This document shows positions 17,273-24,832 of a DNA stretch of 64,000 nucleotides, one piece after another; position 1 is the stretch's first letter; every line of letters starts with the position of its first letter. The notes under the pieces are model-generated. The model was not told where the DNA came from. It ran no database searches and was given only the letters and a program-made list of their open reading frames with translations. A program made the translations under genes and the position numbers. The DNA is from Chryseobacterium polytrichastri (GTDB lineage Bacteria > Bacteroidota > Bacteroidia > Flavobacteriales > Weeksellaceae). The stretch is taken from positions 1 to 64,000 of the forward strand of contig NZ_FRAV01000026.1 in the NCBI RefSeq assembly GCF_900142445.1, read 5' to 3'.

Positions 17273-17303
17273 ATGAGACTCTTTTTAAGGGTCTCATTTT
17301 TTT
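17273..17303 (+). terminator. Terminator of the sugar transporter gene
   Basis: ATGAGAC (17273-17279) pairs with GTCTCAT (17291-17297), followed by a run of T. Confidence 0.75.
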
Positions 17304-17362
17304 GTTTAAAGTATTTGGTTATATTTCACGTCTAAAATAAAAGACAATAAATTTTTTATTTT

Positions 17363-17497
17363 AACCACAAAAGGAACAAAAGATTTGCAGATGAATATTT
17401 TAAAGTAATGCATAGAACATAAATAAGAACACAAGAGCTTTAAAAAATAAAAAAGAATGCTTAGATATTCAAATAGCTTTTATAACCTTTTGCGGTT
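17363..17497. repeat. Palindromic intergenic element, ACCACAAAAGG family, copy 1
   Basis: Bounded by AACCACAAAAGG (17363-17374) and CCTTTTGCGGTT (17486-17497), an imperfect inverted repeat, with about 110 bp of AT-rich sequence between. A second element of the family is at 29751-29920 and a right-end fragment is at 84-95. Confidence 0.55.
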
Positions 17498-17534
17498 AAA
17501 TCCCATCTACCTTATGCTTAATTAACATATCACA

Positions 17535-17891
17535 ATGAAAACCCAACTACAACTTGAATACATTGCATTTCTAATCTTAGGAGCTTTTGCTTTTTCGCAC
17601 ACCGGATTTTCTTGGTGGTGGTTCGCAGGATTATTTTTTGCCCCCGATATTTCCATGTTAGGATATATTGTTAATAATAAAGTAGGAGCATTTTGCTACA
17701 ACCTCTTCCATCATCTAGGAATTGCGATCGCAGCCTATCTCGCAGGAACAGTATTAGCACTTCCCTATTTACAAATGATTGGTGCTATTTTATTTGCTCA
17801 TTCAGCTTTTGATAGAGTGTTAGGCTACGGATTGAAATATTGTGATAGTTTTCAAAATACGCATTTAGGGAAAATTGGGAAGAATAAATAA
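17535..17891 (+). CDS. DUF4260 family small membrane protein
   Basis: 118 aa with three to four hydrophobic segments. The sequence (GFSWWWFAGLFFAPDISMLGY, then YNLFHHLGIA and HSAFDRVLGYGLKY) matches the DUF4260 family of small integral membrane proteins of unknown function. Starts at the ATG at 17535; no partner gene next to it. Confidence 0.8.
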   Translation: MKTQLQLEYIAFLILGAFAFSHTGFSWWWFAGLFFAPDISMLGYIVNNKVGAFCYNLFHHLGIAIAAYLAGTVLALPYLQMIGAILFAHSAFDRVLGYGLKYCDSFQNTHLGKIGKNK

Positions 17892-17922
17892 TATGAAGCC
17901 AGAGATAAACTAATACATTTTC

Positions 17923-18043
17923 ACCATTAAGATTTCTTAAGATTTTTAGAATATTAAGATTCGCGTCGTATTAAGCTTATTCATTTAAAGAAATTTCAGA
18001 TTTTATCTTAATTTTCCTTAACAGCTAAATTCTCCTTAATGGT
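17923..18043. repeat. Palindromic intergenic element, ACCATTAAG family, copy 2
   Basis: Bounded by ACCATTAAG (17923-17931) and CTTAATGGT (18035-18043); 121 bp, one base different in length from copy 1 at 165-286. Confidence 0.6.
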
Positions 18044-18072
18044 TTAATTCTTTTTATAACATTGAAAAAACA

Positions 18073-18105
18073 AAAAAGCAACCTCTTTCGAAGTTGCTTT
18101 TTATC
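18073..18105 (-). terminator. Terminator of rpsO
   Basis: AAAAAGCAAC pairs with GTTGCTTTTT around a short loop, immediately downstream of the rpsO stop on the minus strand. Confidence 0.75.
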
Positions 18106-18121
18106 TGAAAATCTTTGTAGA

Positions 18122-18391
18122 TTATTTTCTTAAACCTAGTTCAGCAATAATTGCTCTGTATCTTGCGATATCTTTATTTTTAAGGTAATCTAGTAAACTT
18201 TTTCTTTTACCTACCAATTTAACCAAAGATCTTTCCGTTGCGAAATCGTGACGGTTAGCCTTTAAGTGTTGAGATAAATGGTTGATTCTGAAAGTGAAAA
18301 GAGCTACTTGTCCTTCAGCACTTCCTGTGTCTGTTGCAGATTTCCCGTGTTTAGAGAAAATTTCCTGCTTTTTTTCTGTTGTTAAGTACAT
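18122..18391 (-). CDS. rpsO: 30S ribosomal protein S15
   Basis: 89 aa, the standard length. It binds 16S rRNA in the small-subunit platform. The conserved DTGSAEGQVALFTFRINHLSQHL segment and the C-terminal GKRKSLLDYL are present. It has its own promoter and terminator, so it is monocistronic here, and not adjacent to pnp as it is in many proteobacteria, although pnp is only about 2.7 kb away. Confidence 0.98.
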   Translation of the reverse strand: MYLTTEKKQEIFSKHGKSATDTGSAEGQVALFTFRINHLSQHLKANRHDFATERSLVKLVGKRKSLLDYLKNKDIARYRAIIAELGLRK

Positions 18392-18426
18392 TCCAATATT
18401 GTTTAATGATTATTATGTAACGGGTG

Positions 18427-18457
18427 CAAAAGTACGACTATTTTTTTATTAGGCAAA
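18427..18457 (-). promoter_or_regulatory. Promoter of rpsO
   Basis: On the minus strand: TTTG (18454-18457), 19-nt spacer, TACTTTTG (18427-18434). This is a textbook Bacteroidetes TTTG-N19-TAnnTTTG promoter, about 35 bases upstream of the ATG. Confidence 0.75.
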
Positions 18458-18564
18458 ACATTATTGATTTCATGAATCAAATTTGATAGAAAAAAATGTT
18501 AAAAATTTCTTAAATAAATTATGCCATACCATTAAAAGACAGTAATTTTGCAAATGAATTACAA

Positions 18565-19122
18565 ATGAGAAAACTTTTAATTTTTTGTACGCTTTCCACT
18601 TTTTTATTGATCGGTATTACTTCAGTAAAGGCACAAAGAAATGCTTCCGAGGATAAAATAAAAAAGGTCTTATACTTCAATCCTGAGGTAGATCCCGACA
18701 TTGAGGAAATCAAAGAACCTACTAATCACGCATTCTTCAGTGCAGTTTCCGATCATATAAGCGGATACAAGAGAAATAAAATGCTAAGAACGGAAATGCA
18801 AATTTCATTTGACAGTGTGGACAAACAGACTATTGTTGATTACTGTCTTAATAATGATGCCGATTTCGCCATTGTTCCAAAAGTAAGATACTTTAAGGTA
18901 GGCCTTGGGAAATATGTTTTTTCCAATCAGGTAGTGGTAAGCATGAAACTCTTTGATGCTGCCGGAAACTTCATTACAGAAACCGATTACAATACATACC
19001 GTAAAAACATGCGACTTTTAGGTTCAGCAGACAATTCCATTAAAATAGGAACAAACGGAGCCATAAAAGGGATTCTAAAAGAATTAAGAAAAATAAAACC
19101 CTCTCCCGAAGCCGGATTTTAG
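18565..19122 (+). CDS. Secreted hypothetical protein
   Basis: 185 aa. A signal peptide is clear (MRKLLIFCTLSTFLLIGITSVKAQ, about 24 residues), so it is exported to the periplasm or surface. The mature part has alternating beta and alpha character (ADFAIVPKVRYFKVGLGKYVFSN), suggestive of a small periplasmic domain, but no family was recognised. A -7 box TAATTTTG lies at 18543-18550, giving a leader of only about 10 nt. Monocistronic. Confidence 0.65.
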   Translation: MRKLLIFCTLSTFLLIGITSVKAQRNASEDKIKKVLYFNPEVDPDIEEIKEPTNHAFFSAVSDHISGYKRNKMLRTEMQISFDSVDKQTIVDYCLNNDADFAIVPKVRYFKVGLGKYVFSNQVVVSMKLFDAAGNFITETDYNTYRKNMRLLGSADNSIKIGTNGAIKGILKELRKIKPSPEAGF

Positions 19123-19237
19123 CCTTTCCATTATACAACATTCTATTTATCATTATAATTCTATTGAAATAATTCATTAAAAAGTGATTAATTAAAATAT
19201 TTTCATTAACTTAGTGTTGCATTAAAACCTAAATACT

Positions 19238-19384
19238 ATGAAAAACTTAAAAAAGCTTAATAGAGCTCAGCAAAAAGAAATTCAGGGAGGTGGACCATTT
19301 AAAAGATGCACAGAGCATTCTCAATGCCCAGGCGGTTCATGCTGTGAAAACACCTGCGTCATGTATAACTGTCCTCTAACGTAA
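19238..19384 (+). CDS. Cysteine-rich GG-leader (bacteriocin-like) peptide
   Basis: 48 aa. The first part, MKNLKKLNRAQQKEIQGG, is a double-glycine leader of the kind cleaved and exported by peptidase-C39 ABC transporters; the LK-L-R-Q-KEI-GG spacing is typical of the bacteriocin-like peptides common in Chryseobacterium. The mature peptide would be about 30 residues with six cysteines (24, 30, 35, 36, 40, 45), consistent with a knotted, disulfide-bonded structure. It is followed by a strong terminator, which supports a real gene. No exporter or immunity gene is next to it. Activity is unknown; it could be an antimicrobial or signalling peptide. Confidence 0.7.
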   Translation: MKNLKKLNRAQQKEIQGGGPFKRCTEHSQCPGGSCCENTCVMYNCPLT

Positions 19385-19423
19385 TCACCGACATTATCAA
19401 TCACTTAAATAAACTATACTGTT

Positions 19424-19448
19424 GCACCTGTTTACGCAGGTGTTTTTC
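19424..19448 (+). terminator. Terminator of the GG-leader peptide gene
   Basis: CACCTG (19425-19430) pairs with CAGGTG (19437-19442), extended by one G-T pair, followed by five T residues. Confidence 0.7.
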
Positions 19449-19541
19449 ATTTTGACAACTCAATTCTTCACTTTGAAAAGAATAAAGCTTTAATAAATCC
19501 TTAAATTTGCCACATCATGGTTCATTTCTAAAAATTTGAAT

Positions 19542-19549
19542 TATTTTTG
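19542..19549 (+). promoter_or_regulatory. Promoter -7 box of mgtE
   Basis: TATTTTTG fits TAnnTTTG and ends 22 bases before the TTG start of mgtE. This fixes the start region: an in-frame stop at 19557-19559 excludes any earlier start, and transcription would begin about 17 nt before the TTG. Confidence 0.55.
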
Positions 19550-19571
19550 CATATCCTAAAAATTTCACGTT

Positions 19572-20894
19572 TTGAATTATAATGACGAACTAATATTTAA
19601 TCCTGCCGATATTGCCGAAACTCTCAGTGGACTTCCTGCTGATAAAAGGCTGTTGGAATTTTTAAAGGTTCCGAAACAATACAAAGCGGAAGTTTTTTCC
19701 CATCTAGACCCTGACTTTCAGGAAGAAACTATCCGAAGTATTGGAAGTGATGATGTTTCCGAGATCTTAAACTCAATGACGCCGGATGACAGGACTGCCC
19801 TATTTGAGGACTTTCCAGATGAACTTATTAAATACTCAATCAATCATCTTAATCCTCAGGAAAGAAGAATTGCCTTAAAACTATTGGGTTACCATTCTGA
19901 TTCCATTGCCCGTTTGATGACGCCTTATTACATTCAGATCCGTAAGGAATGGACAGTAAAAAAGTGTCTTCAACAGATCAAAAAAGTAGGAAAAAGGGTG
20001 GAAACAATGAACCACCTGTATGTGGTGGATGAAAGAAATCGTTTGATTGATGACTTAGCGCTAGGAAGTTTATTATTAGCTGAAGAAGATACACTGGTTT
20101 CTGAATTAACAGATAATCATTTCGTGGCCATAACCACAATGACTTCGAAAGAAGACGCGGTAACTTACTTTGAAAAGTATGACAGAACGGCGCTTCCCAT
20201 CATTACAGAATCTGGTGTCTTGGTAGGAATTGTAACAATTGATGATATCCTCGACCAGATCGAGCAACAAAATACAGAAGACATCCAAAAATTTGGGGGT
20301 CTTGAAGCCTTAGATTTACCGTACACCCAAACTTCTCTTATCGAAATGGTAAAAAAGAGAGGAATGTGGCTTGTTATCTTATTTTTCTCTGAAATGTTAA
20401 CCGCATCAGCGATGGGTTATTTCGAAGATGAAATTCAAAAGGCAGTTGTTCTGGCATTATTTGTTCCATTAATTATTTCCAGTGGAGGAAACTCCGGTTC
20501 GCAGGCTGCCACACTAATCATTAGAGCAATGGCACTTCAGGAAATCGGATTAAAAGATTGGTGGTATGTGATGAAAAAAGAAATCTTCACCGGATTATTT
20601 CTTGGGGGAATTCTTGGGATCATCGGATTTTTACGAATTATGATCTGGCATAAAATCGGCTTATTTAATTATGGCATTCATTGGGCTTTTGTAGGCTTAA
20701 GTGTAGCTGTTTCTTTAGTATTGATAGTACTTTGGGGTACTCTTTCAGGTTCTATGGTTCCTTTTATCCTTAAAAAATTAAAACTCGATCCTGCAACCTC
20801 TTCTGCTCCATTTGTAGCAACCTTAGTAGACGTTACCGGACTTATTATTTACTTTTCTGTAGCAGGACTTTTCTTAACGGGTAAACTTTTGTAA
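19572..20894 (+). CDS. mgtE: Magnesium transporter MgtE
   Basis: 440 aa inner-membrane Mg2+ channel/transporter. Order of domains: cytosolic MgtE N-domain of helical repeats (about 5-125), a CBS pair (about 130-250, with LPIITESGVLVGIVTIDDIL) that senses intracellular Mg2+, a plug helix, and five membrane helices (about 270-440) with the pore signature SSGGNSGSQAATLIIRAMA. Translation starts at TTG: an in-frame stop lies just upstream and the next ATG would remove most of the N-domain. The protein is of normal length for the family. Confidence 0.93.
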   Translation: MNYNDELIFNPADIAETLSGLPADKRLLEFLKVPKQYKAEVFSHLDPDFQEETIRSIGSDDVSEILNSMTPDDRTALFEDFPDELIKYSINHLNPQERRIALKLLGYHSDSIARLMTPYYIQIRKEWTVKKCLQQIKKVGKRVETMNHLYVVDERNRLIDDLALGSLLLAEEDTLVSELTDNHFVAITTMTSKEDAVTYFEKYDRTALPIITESGVLVGIVTIDDILDQIEQQNTEDIQKFGGLEALDLPYTQTSLIEMVKKRGMWLVILFFSEMLTASAMGYFEDEIQKAVVLALFVPLIISSGGNSGSQAATLIIRAMALQEIGLKDWWYVMKKEIFTGLFLGGILGIIGFLRIMIWHKIGLFNYGIHWAFVGLSVAVSLVLIVLWGTLSGSMVPFILKKLKLDPATSSAPFVATLVDVTGLIIYFSVAGLFLTGKLL

Positions 20895-20920
20895 TTTTAG
20901 GCAACATCTAAAATATTACA

Positions 20921-21652
20921 ATGAAAATTGTTTCTCTAGTTCCCTCAATTACTGAGGCTTTATTTGATTTGGGCTTAACTGAAGATGAAGTCATCGGAAG
21001 AACCAAATTCTGCATCCATCCCAAAGAAAAAGTAAAAAATGTAGCTGTTATCGGTAGAACAAAAAATATTAATATTGAAAAAATTAAAGCATTACAGCCT
21101 GATATAATCCTTGCTAACAAGGAAGAAAATATCAAAGAACAGGTTGAAGCCCTGATGGATGATTTTAAAGTGGTCGTAACCAACGTTGAAACCATCGAAG
21201 ATAATTATTATCTTTTAAAAAATTTGGGCTTGATTTTTAACAAAGAAGAAAGAGCACAACAATTCAATCTTAAAACCTACGAAGTTTTAAATCAGGCTAA
21301 AATTGATTCTCCTATAAAAGTAGCCTATCTCATCTGGAAAAATCCTTATATGACGATTGGTTCCGATACTTTTATCCATCGTATTTTATCTGAAATTGGT
21401 TTTGAAAATATATTTAAAAATAAAACCCGTTATCCGATTATTGAAACCGAAGATCTGGCAGAAGCTGAGATCATCATGCTATCCTCCGAACCTTTTCCAT
21501 TTAAAGAGAAGCATATTGAAGAATTTAAGGAATTCTATCCTGATAAAAAGATTATAATCGTTGATGGAGAAGCGTTTTCTTGGTATGGAACGCATATTGC
21601 GAAGTGCGAAAATTATTTTAAAGAATTGATTACTGAGGTGAATTTCGTTTAA
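20921..21652 (+). CDS. Helical-backbone metal receptor (BtuF-like), no signal peptide
   Basis: 243 aa. It belongs to the periplasmic-binding-protein superfamily that binds cobalamin or iron complexes (start MKIVSLVPSITEALFDLGL; GRTKFC; LQPDIILA; DTFIHRILSEIGFENIF). Unlike true BtuF it has no signal peptide or lipobox, so as written it is cytosolic. This short form is common in Bacteroidetes and is often found with cobalamin genes; here the cobTSC operon is 18 kb away. It is 26 bp after mgtE and probably co-transcribed with it. Ligand is unproven. Confidence 0.7.
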   Translation: MKIVSLVPSITEALFDLGLTEDEVIGRTKFCIHPKEKVKNVAVIGRTKNINIEKIKALQPDIILANKEENIKEQVEALMDDFKVVVTNVETIEDNYYLLKNLGLIFNKEERAQQFNLKTYEVLNQAKIDSPIKVAYLIWKNPYMTIGSDTFIHRILSEIGFENIFKNKTRYPIIETEDLAEAEIIMLSSEPFPFKEKHIEEFKEFYPDKKIIIVDGEAFSWYGTHIAKCENYFKELITEVNFV

Positions 21653-21710
21653 ACACAAATTTCACGGATATTTTTCACAAATGACACTAATTGTAAGTTT
21701 TACTTTTAAG

Positions 21711-21776
21711 TTTTAGCTAAAGCCAATTTTGATTGATTTATTTTTTAAAAATGGGCTAAAGCCCATTCCTATTGAT
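21711..21776. repeat. GGCTAAAGCC palindromic repeat, copy 1
   Basis: A 66-bp element with two small palindromes: AGCTAAAGCC near the left end and GGGCTAAAGCCC (21753-21764), followed by ATTCCTATTGAT. Two other copies lie at 33026-33090 and 44821-44885. Confidence 0.65.
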
Positions 21777-21862
21777 GAGATTCCTTCAGAAAATCATTTT
21801 TTTGATTATTGAGCTCGAAAATCTTAGCCAACCGCTATTTCAGCCACAAATTATTAGCATAA

Positions 21863-21892
21863 AAAAAACTCCGACCAGAAGATCGGAGTTTG
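21863..21892 (-). terminator. Terminator of the free-Met sulfoxide reductase gene
   Basis: AAACTCCGA pairs with TCGGAGTTT; on the minus strand the stem is followed by a run of eight T. Confidence 0.8.
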
Positions 21893-21903
21893 TATGTTTT
21901 CAA

Positions 21904-22353
21904 TTATAGAATTTTAGAAACTTCTTTACAAAGCCATTCTAATAATTCTCTGTCTTCATCTGTAAAAGGATTTACTTTGTGAGAATCAATATCAATCTGA
22001 CCGATGTTTTGTCCTTCTTTAAAGATAGGAACTACAATTTCAGCTTTCGTATCAATTGAGCAACTTAAATAGTTATCTTGTTGATGAACATCAGGAACCA
22101 CAAATGTTTCATTAGAAACAGCAACCTGACCACAAATCCCCTTTCCGTAAGGAATAATGATATGATCTGTTTCGGCACCAACGTAAGGACCTAATTTCAA
22201 CTCATCTTTATCTCCATTCTTAAAATAGAAACCTGTCCAGTTAAAATAAGAAATTTCCTGATCCAAAAGATGGCAAACTTTCTGAAGTTTTTCTTCAGTA
22301 TTATGTTTTGGACTTTCAAGTATGGAAGAAAGCCTTTTCTTTAATTCTGACAT
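21904..22353 (-). CDS. msrC: Free methionine-(R)-sulfoxide reductase, GAF domain
   Basis: 149 aa single GAF domain. The enzyme reduces free Met-R-sulfoxide in the cytosol. The signature GKGICGQV...VPDVH...LSCSIDTKAEIVVPI is present, with Cys74 and Cys98 24 residues apart, matching the resolving and catalytic Cys spacing of the family. The third, more variable Cys is absent. It is 12 bp downstream of the conserved 475-aa gene and probably in an operon with it. Confidence 0.85.
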   Translation of the reverse strand: MSELKKRLSSILESPKHNTEEKLQKVCHLLDQEISYFNWTGFYFKNGDKDELKLGPYVGAETDHIIIPYGKGICGQVAVSNETFVVPDVHQQDNYLSCSIDTKAEIVVPIFKEGQNIGQIDIDSHKVNPFTDEDRELLEWLCKEVSKIL

Positions 22354-22365
22354 TATATTTTATTT

Positions 22366-23793
22366 TTAGGAGAATTGTTTTAACGAAAGTTCTTGTTTAT
22401 AGCCGAACATTCCGCGCTCTTTTATCATTTCAGCAACACCTTCAGGAAGTTGGTTTTCCCAACCTTTGATATTGCATGCAATTTTTCTTAATATTTCTCT
22501 TGAATAAATTTCCAAGAATTGCGGATTATAGTTTTTAATATCTACAATACGGTTATTGAGTTTAAAATATTTATAAAGTTCCTTAAGGTTTTCTTCCACT
22601 TTTAGATTCTCAGAATCAAGCAATTCATGAGTTTCAGGATCTTTGTAAGGATACAGATACACTCTCATGCCGTTTCTGAAAAATTTACCGAAAGCTTCCA
22701 AAATCCCACCTGATAAATTTTTATAATATTTCTCATCAAACACCATCAATAGGTTATTTACACCCATTGCTACTCCAATATTTCCAGTGGTATATGATGC
22801 AAAATAATCAATCAATCGGTAATATTCAGAGAAGTTAGAGATGATAACAGTATATCCTAATTTACCCAGAACGTCCACTCTATCTAAGAAATCTCTTTCG
22901 TCAATATCTCCATCTGCTCTAAGGTTCGAAATAGTAATTTCAATTAAAATTTCCGTTTCTTCGTGGGTACAGGCTGCATCCTTTAAAAACATATCAATAC
23001 CGTTTTGAAGCATATCAATATTTACCTTGGTTACAGGTCTGAAACTTCCTCTTATCGCAAAAATATTTTTCTTGTATAAGCTATCTGCCGGAAGCATATT
23101 ACTTCCTTGAGAATTGAAGATAACCGCATCTGTCATGTTATTTTTAACCAACTGAAGAGACATCAATCTGTTATCAACATAAGCGAAAGCCGGTCCACTG
23201 AAATCAATCATATCGATTTCTAGGTTATCGGTAGCAACATCGTCAAAAAGAGACTCGATTAATCTTCTTGGATTATCATAATACGTAAAAGCTCCGAAAA
23301 TAAGGTTTACCCCCAAGTTCCCAAGAGTTTCCTGCTGTAAAGTAGCATCATTCTCTTTGAATTTTACGTGGATAACGATCTCGTTATAATCTTCATTTTC
23401 CTTTACCTGAAAACGGATTCCTACCCAACCGTGACCTCTGACAGTTTTATCAAAGTTAATGGTCGTAACGGTATTAGCGTAAGAAAAAAACTTTCTGTTT
23501 GGATTGTTGTCTCTGGAAATTCTTTCTTCAATTAGGGCTACTTCATAACGAAGCATTTTGCGAAGTCTGTTTTGAGTAACATATCTATTTTTGACCTCTT
23601 TTCCGTAGATGGCATCACTAAAATCTTTGTCATAAGCAGACATTGCCTTAGCAATCGTACCGGAAGCCCCTCCTGCTCTAAAAAAGTGTCGAACAGTCTC
23701 CTGCCCTGCTCCAATTTCTGCGAAAGTACCATAAATAGTAGGATCTAGATTAATTGTTAATGCTTTTTGTTTAGGAGTTAGTTTCTGATACAT
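22366..23793 (-). CDS. Conserved Bacteroidetes protein of unknown function
   Basis: 475 aa, soluble. The sequence is highly conserved among Bacteroidetes (opening MYQKLTPKQKALTINLDP and AEIGAGQETVRHFFRAGGA) and is often given a 'nicotinate-nucleotide adenylyltransferase' label in databases, but I see no HxGH nucleotidyltransferase motif to justify that. Alternating alpha/beta pattern; no membrane segment. Probably co-transcribed with the methionine sulfoxide reductase gene 12 bp downstream. It shares a short divergent promoter region with the MBL hydrolase gene. Confidence 0.7.
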   Translation of the reverse strand: MYQKLTPKQKALTINLDPTIYGTFAEIGAGQETVRHFFRAGGASGTIAKAMSAYDKDFSDAIYGKEVKNRYVTQNRLRKMLRYEVALIEERISRDNNPNRKFFSYANTVTTINFDKTVRGHGWVGIRFQVKENEDYNEIVIHVKFKENDATLQQETLGNLGVNLIFGAFTYYDNPRRLIESLFDDVATDNLEIDMIDFSGPAFAYVDNRLMSLQLVKNNMTDAVIFNSQGSNMLPADSLYKKNIFAIRGSFRPVTKVNIDMLQNGIDMFLKDAACTHEETEILIEITISNLRADGDIDERDFLDRVDVLGKLGYTVIISNFSEYYRLIDYFASYTTGNIGVAMGVNNLLMVFDEKYYKNLSGGILEAFGKFFRNGMRVYLYPYKDPETHELLDSENLKVEENLKELYKYFKLNNRIVDIKNYNPQFLEIYSREILRKIACNIKGWENQLPEGVAEMIKERGMFGYKQELSLKQFS

Positions 23794-23847
23794 TATGACA
23801 TTAAATTTTTCGTAAATTTACCAAAATTAAACCAACCTCAAAAGAAA

Positions 23848-24615
23848 ATGAAGTTGAAATTTTTAGGAACGGGAACTTCCCAAGGCGTACCCGTTATTGG
23901 CTGCACTTGCGAGGTGTGTACATCACAAAATCCCAAAGACAATCGTTTTCGTTCTTCTGTGATGATTTCTACAGAAGAAAATAAAAAAATCCTGATCGAT
24001 TGCGGTCCGGATTTCAGGCAGCAAATGCTTCTAAATCATGAAAATACGATTGATATCGCTCTTATTACTCACGAACACAATGATCATGTGATCGGGCTTG
24101 ATGATATGCGACCTCTTATTTTTAAAAGTGGAAAAAATATGCCGATTTATTGCTACCCAAGAGTCGGACACGAAATAAAAAATCGTTTTCCTTATGCTTT
24201 TGCAGATGAAAGATATCCCGGAGCCCCAGCTTTTGATCTTCATGAAATAGAAAATGAACCTTTCACCGTTTTAGATACGGAAATCACTCCGATTGAAGTG
24301 ATCCATTTTAAGATTACCGTTTTTGGATATAAGTTTAAAAAACTTGCGTACATCACAGATGCCGGCTTTATTTCTGACACAGAAAAGGAAAAACTGAAGA
24401 ATTTAGATGTCTTAGTTTTGAATTGTATTCGGAAATTTGATCCACATCCGGCCCATTTTATTCTTCCCGATGTTATAAAACTGTTCGAAGAGCTAAAACC
24501 TAAGAAATTATTTTTAACTCATATCAGTCATCATTTAGGCTTACATGACATTGAAGATAAACAACTTCCGCTCGGAATGCACCTTGCCTACGATGGTTTG
24601 GAGATAATTTTTTAA
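23848..24615 (+). CDS. MBL-fold metal-dependent hydrolase, PhnP-like
   Basis: 255 aa. The metallo-beta-lactamase metal motif THEHNDH is at residues 74-80 (His75, His77, Asp79, His80), with further ligands HFILPDV and HISHHLG near the C-terminus. GCTCEVC (18-24) provides an extra Cys cluster like that in PhnP. PhnP cleaves cyclic ribose phosphodiesters in phosphonate use, but no phn genes are here, so the substrate is open. Cytosolic, monocistronic. Confidence 0.85.
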   Translation: MKLKFLGTGTSQGVPVIGCTCEVCTSQNPKDNRFRSSVMISTEENKKILIDCGPDFRQQMLLNHENTIDIALITHEHNDHVIGLDDMRPLIFKSGKNMPIYCYPRVGHEIKNRFPYAFADERYPGAPAFDLHEIENEPFTVLDTEITPIEVIHFKITVFGYKFKKLAYITDAGFISDTEKEKLKNLDVLVLNCIRKFDPHPAHFILPDVIKLFEELKPKKLFLTHISHHLGLHDIEDKQLPLGMHLAYDGLEIIF

Positions 24616-24635
24616 AAAAAATATCCTAAAAAACT

Positions 24636-24665
24636 TTTGAACATTAAAAAAAGTTCCTATATTTG
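24636..24665 (+). promoter_or_regulatory. Promoter of the tRNA-Leu gene
   Basis: TTTG (24636-24639), 18-nt spacer, TATATTTG (24658-24665); the tRNA begins 25 bases downstream. Confidence 0.7.
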
Positions 24666-24690
24666 CACACCAATTTAAAACAAACATCAA

Positions 24691-24772
24691 GCCCAGTTGG
24701 CGGAATTGGTAGACGCGCTAGACTCAAACTCTAGTATCGAAAGATGTACCAGTTCGATTCTGGTACTGGGTA
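24691..24772 (+). tRNA. tRNA-Leu (anticodon CAA)
   Basis: 82 nt with a long variable arm (class II tRNA). The acceptor stem GCCCAGT pairs with ACTGGGT (G-U at the first pair). The anticodon stem CTAGA/TCTAG encloses the loop CTCAAAC, giving anticodon CAA, which reads UUG. The T arm ACCAG-TTCGATT-CTGGT is perfect. CCA is not encoded. Own promoter and terminator. Confidence 0.95.
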
Positions 24773-24774
24773 CT

Positions 24775-24812
24775 AAAACCTCCGAAATCAATGATTTTGG
24801 AGGTTTTTATTT
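24775..24812 (+). terminator. Terminator of the tRNA-Leu gene
   Basis: AAAACCTCC (24775-24783) pairs with GGAGGTTTT (24799-24807), with further pairing inside the loop (GAAATCA/TGATTTT), and is followed by T residues. It can also serve the convergent MocR gene. Confidence 0.8.
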
Positions 24813-24832
24813 TTAAATATTATTGAAAGAAT

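Noticed and set aside
22366..23793. Database-style label 'nicotinate-nucleotide adenylyltransferase' for the 475-aa protein
   Set aside because: No HxGH or ISSTxxR nucleotidyltransferase motif is visible; kept as a conserved protein of unknown function.
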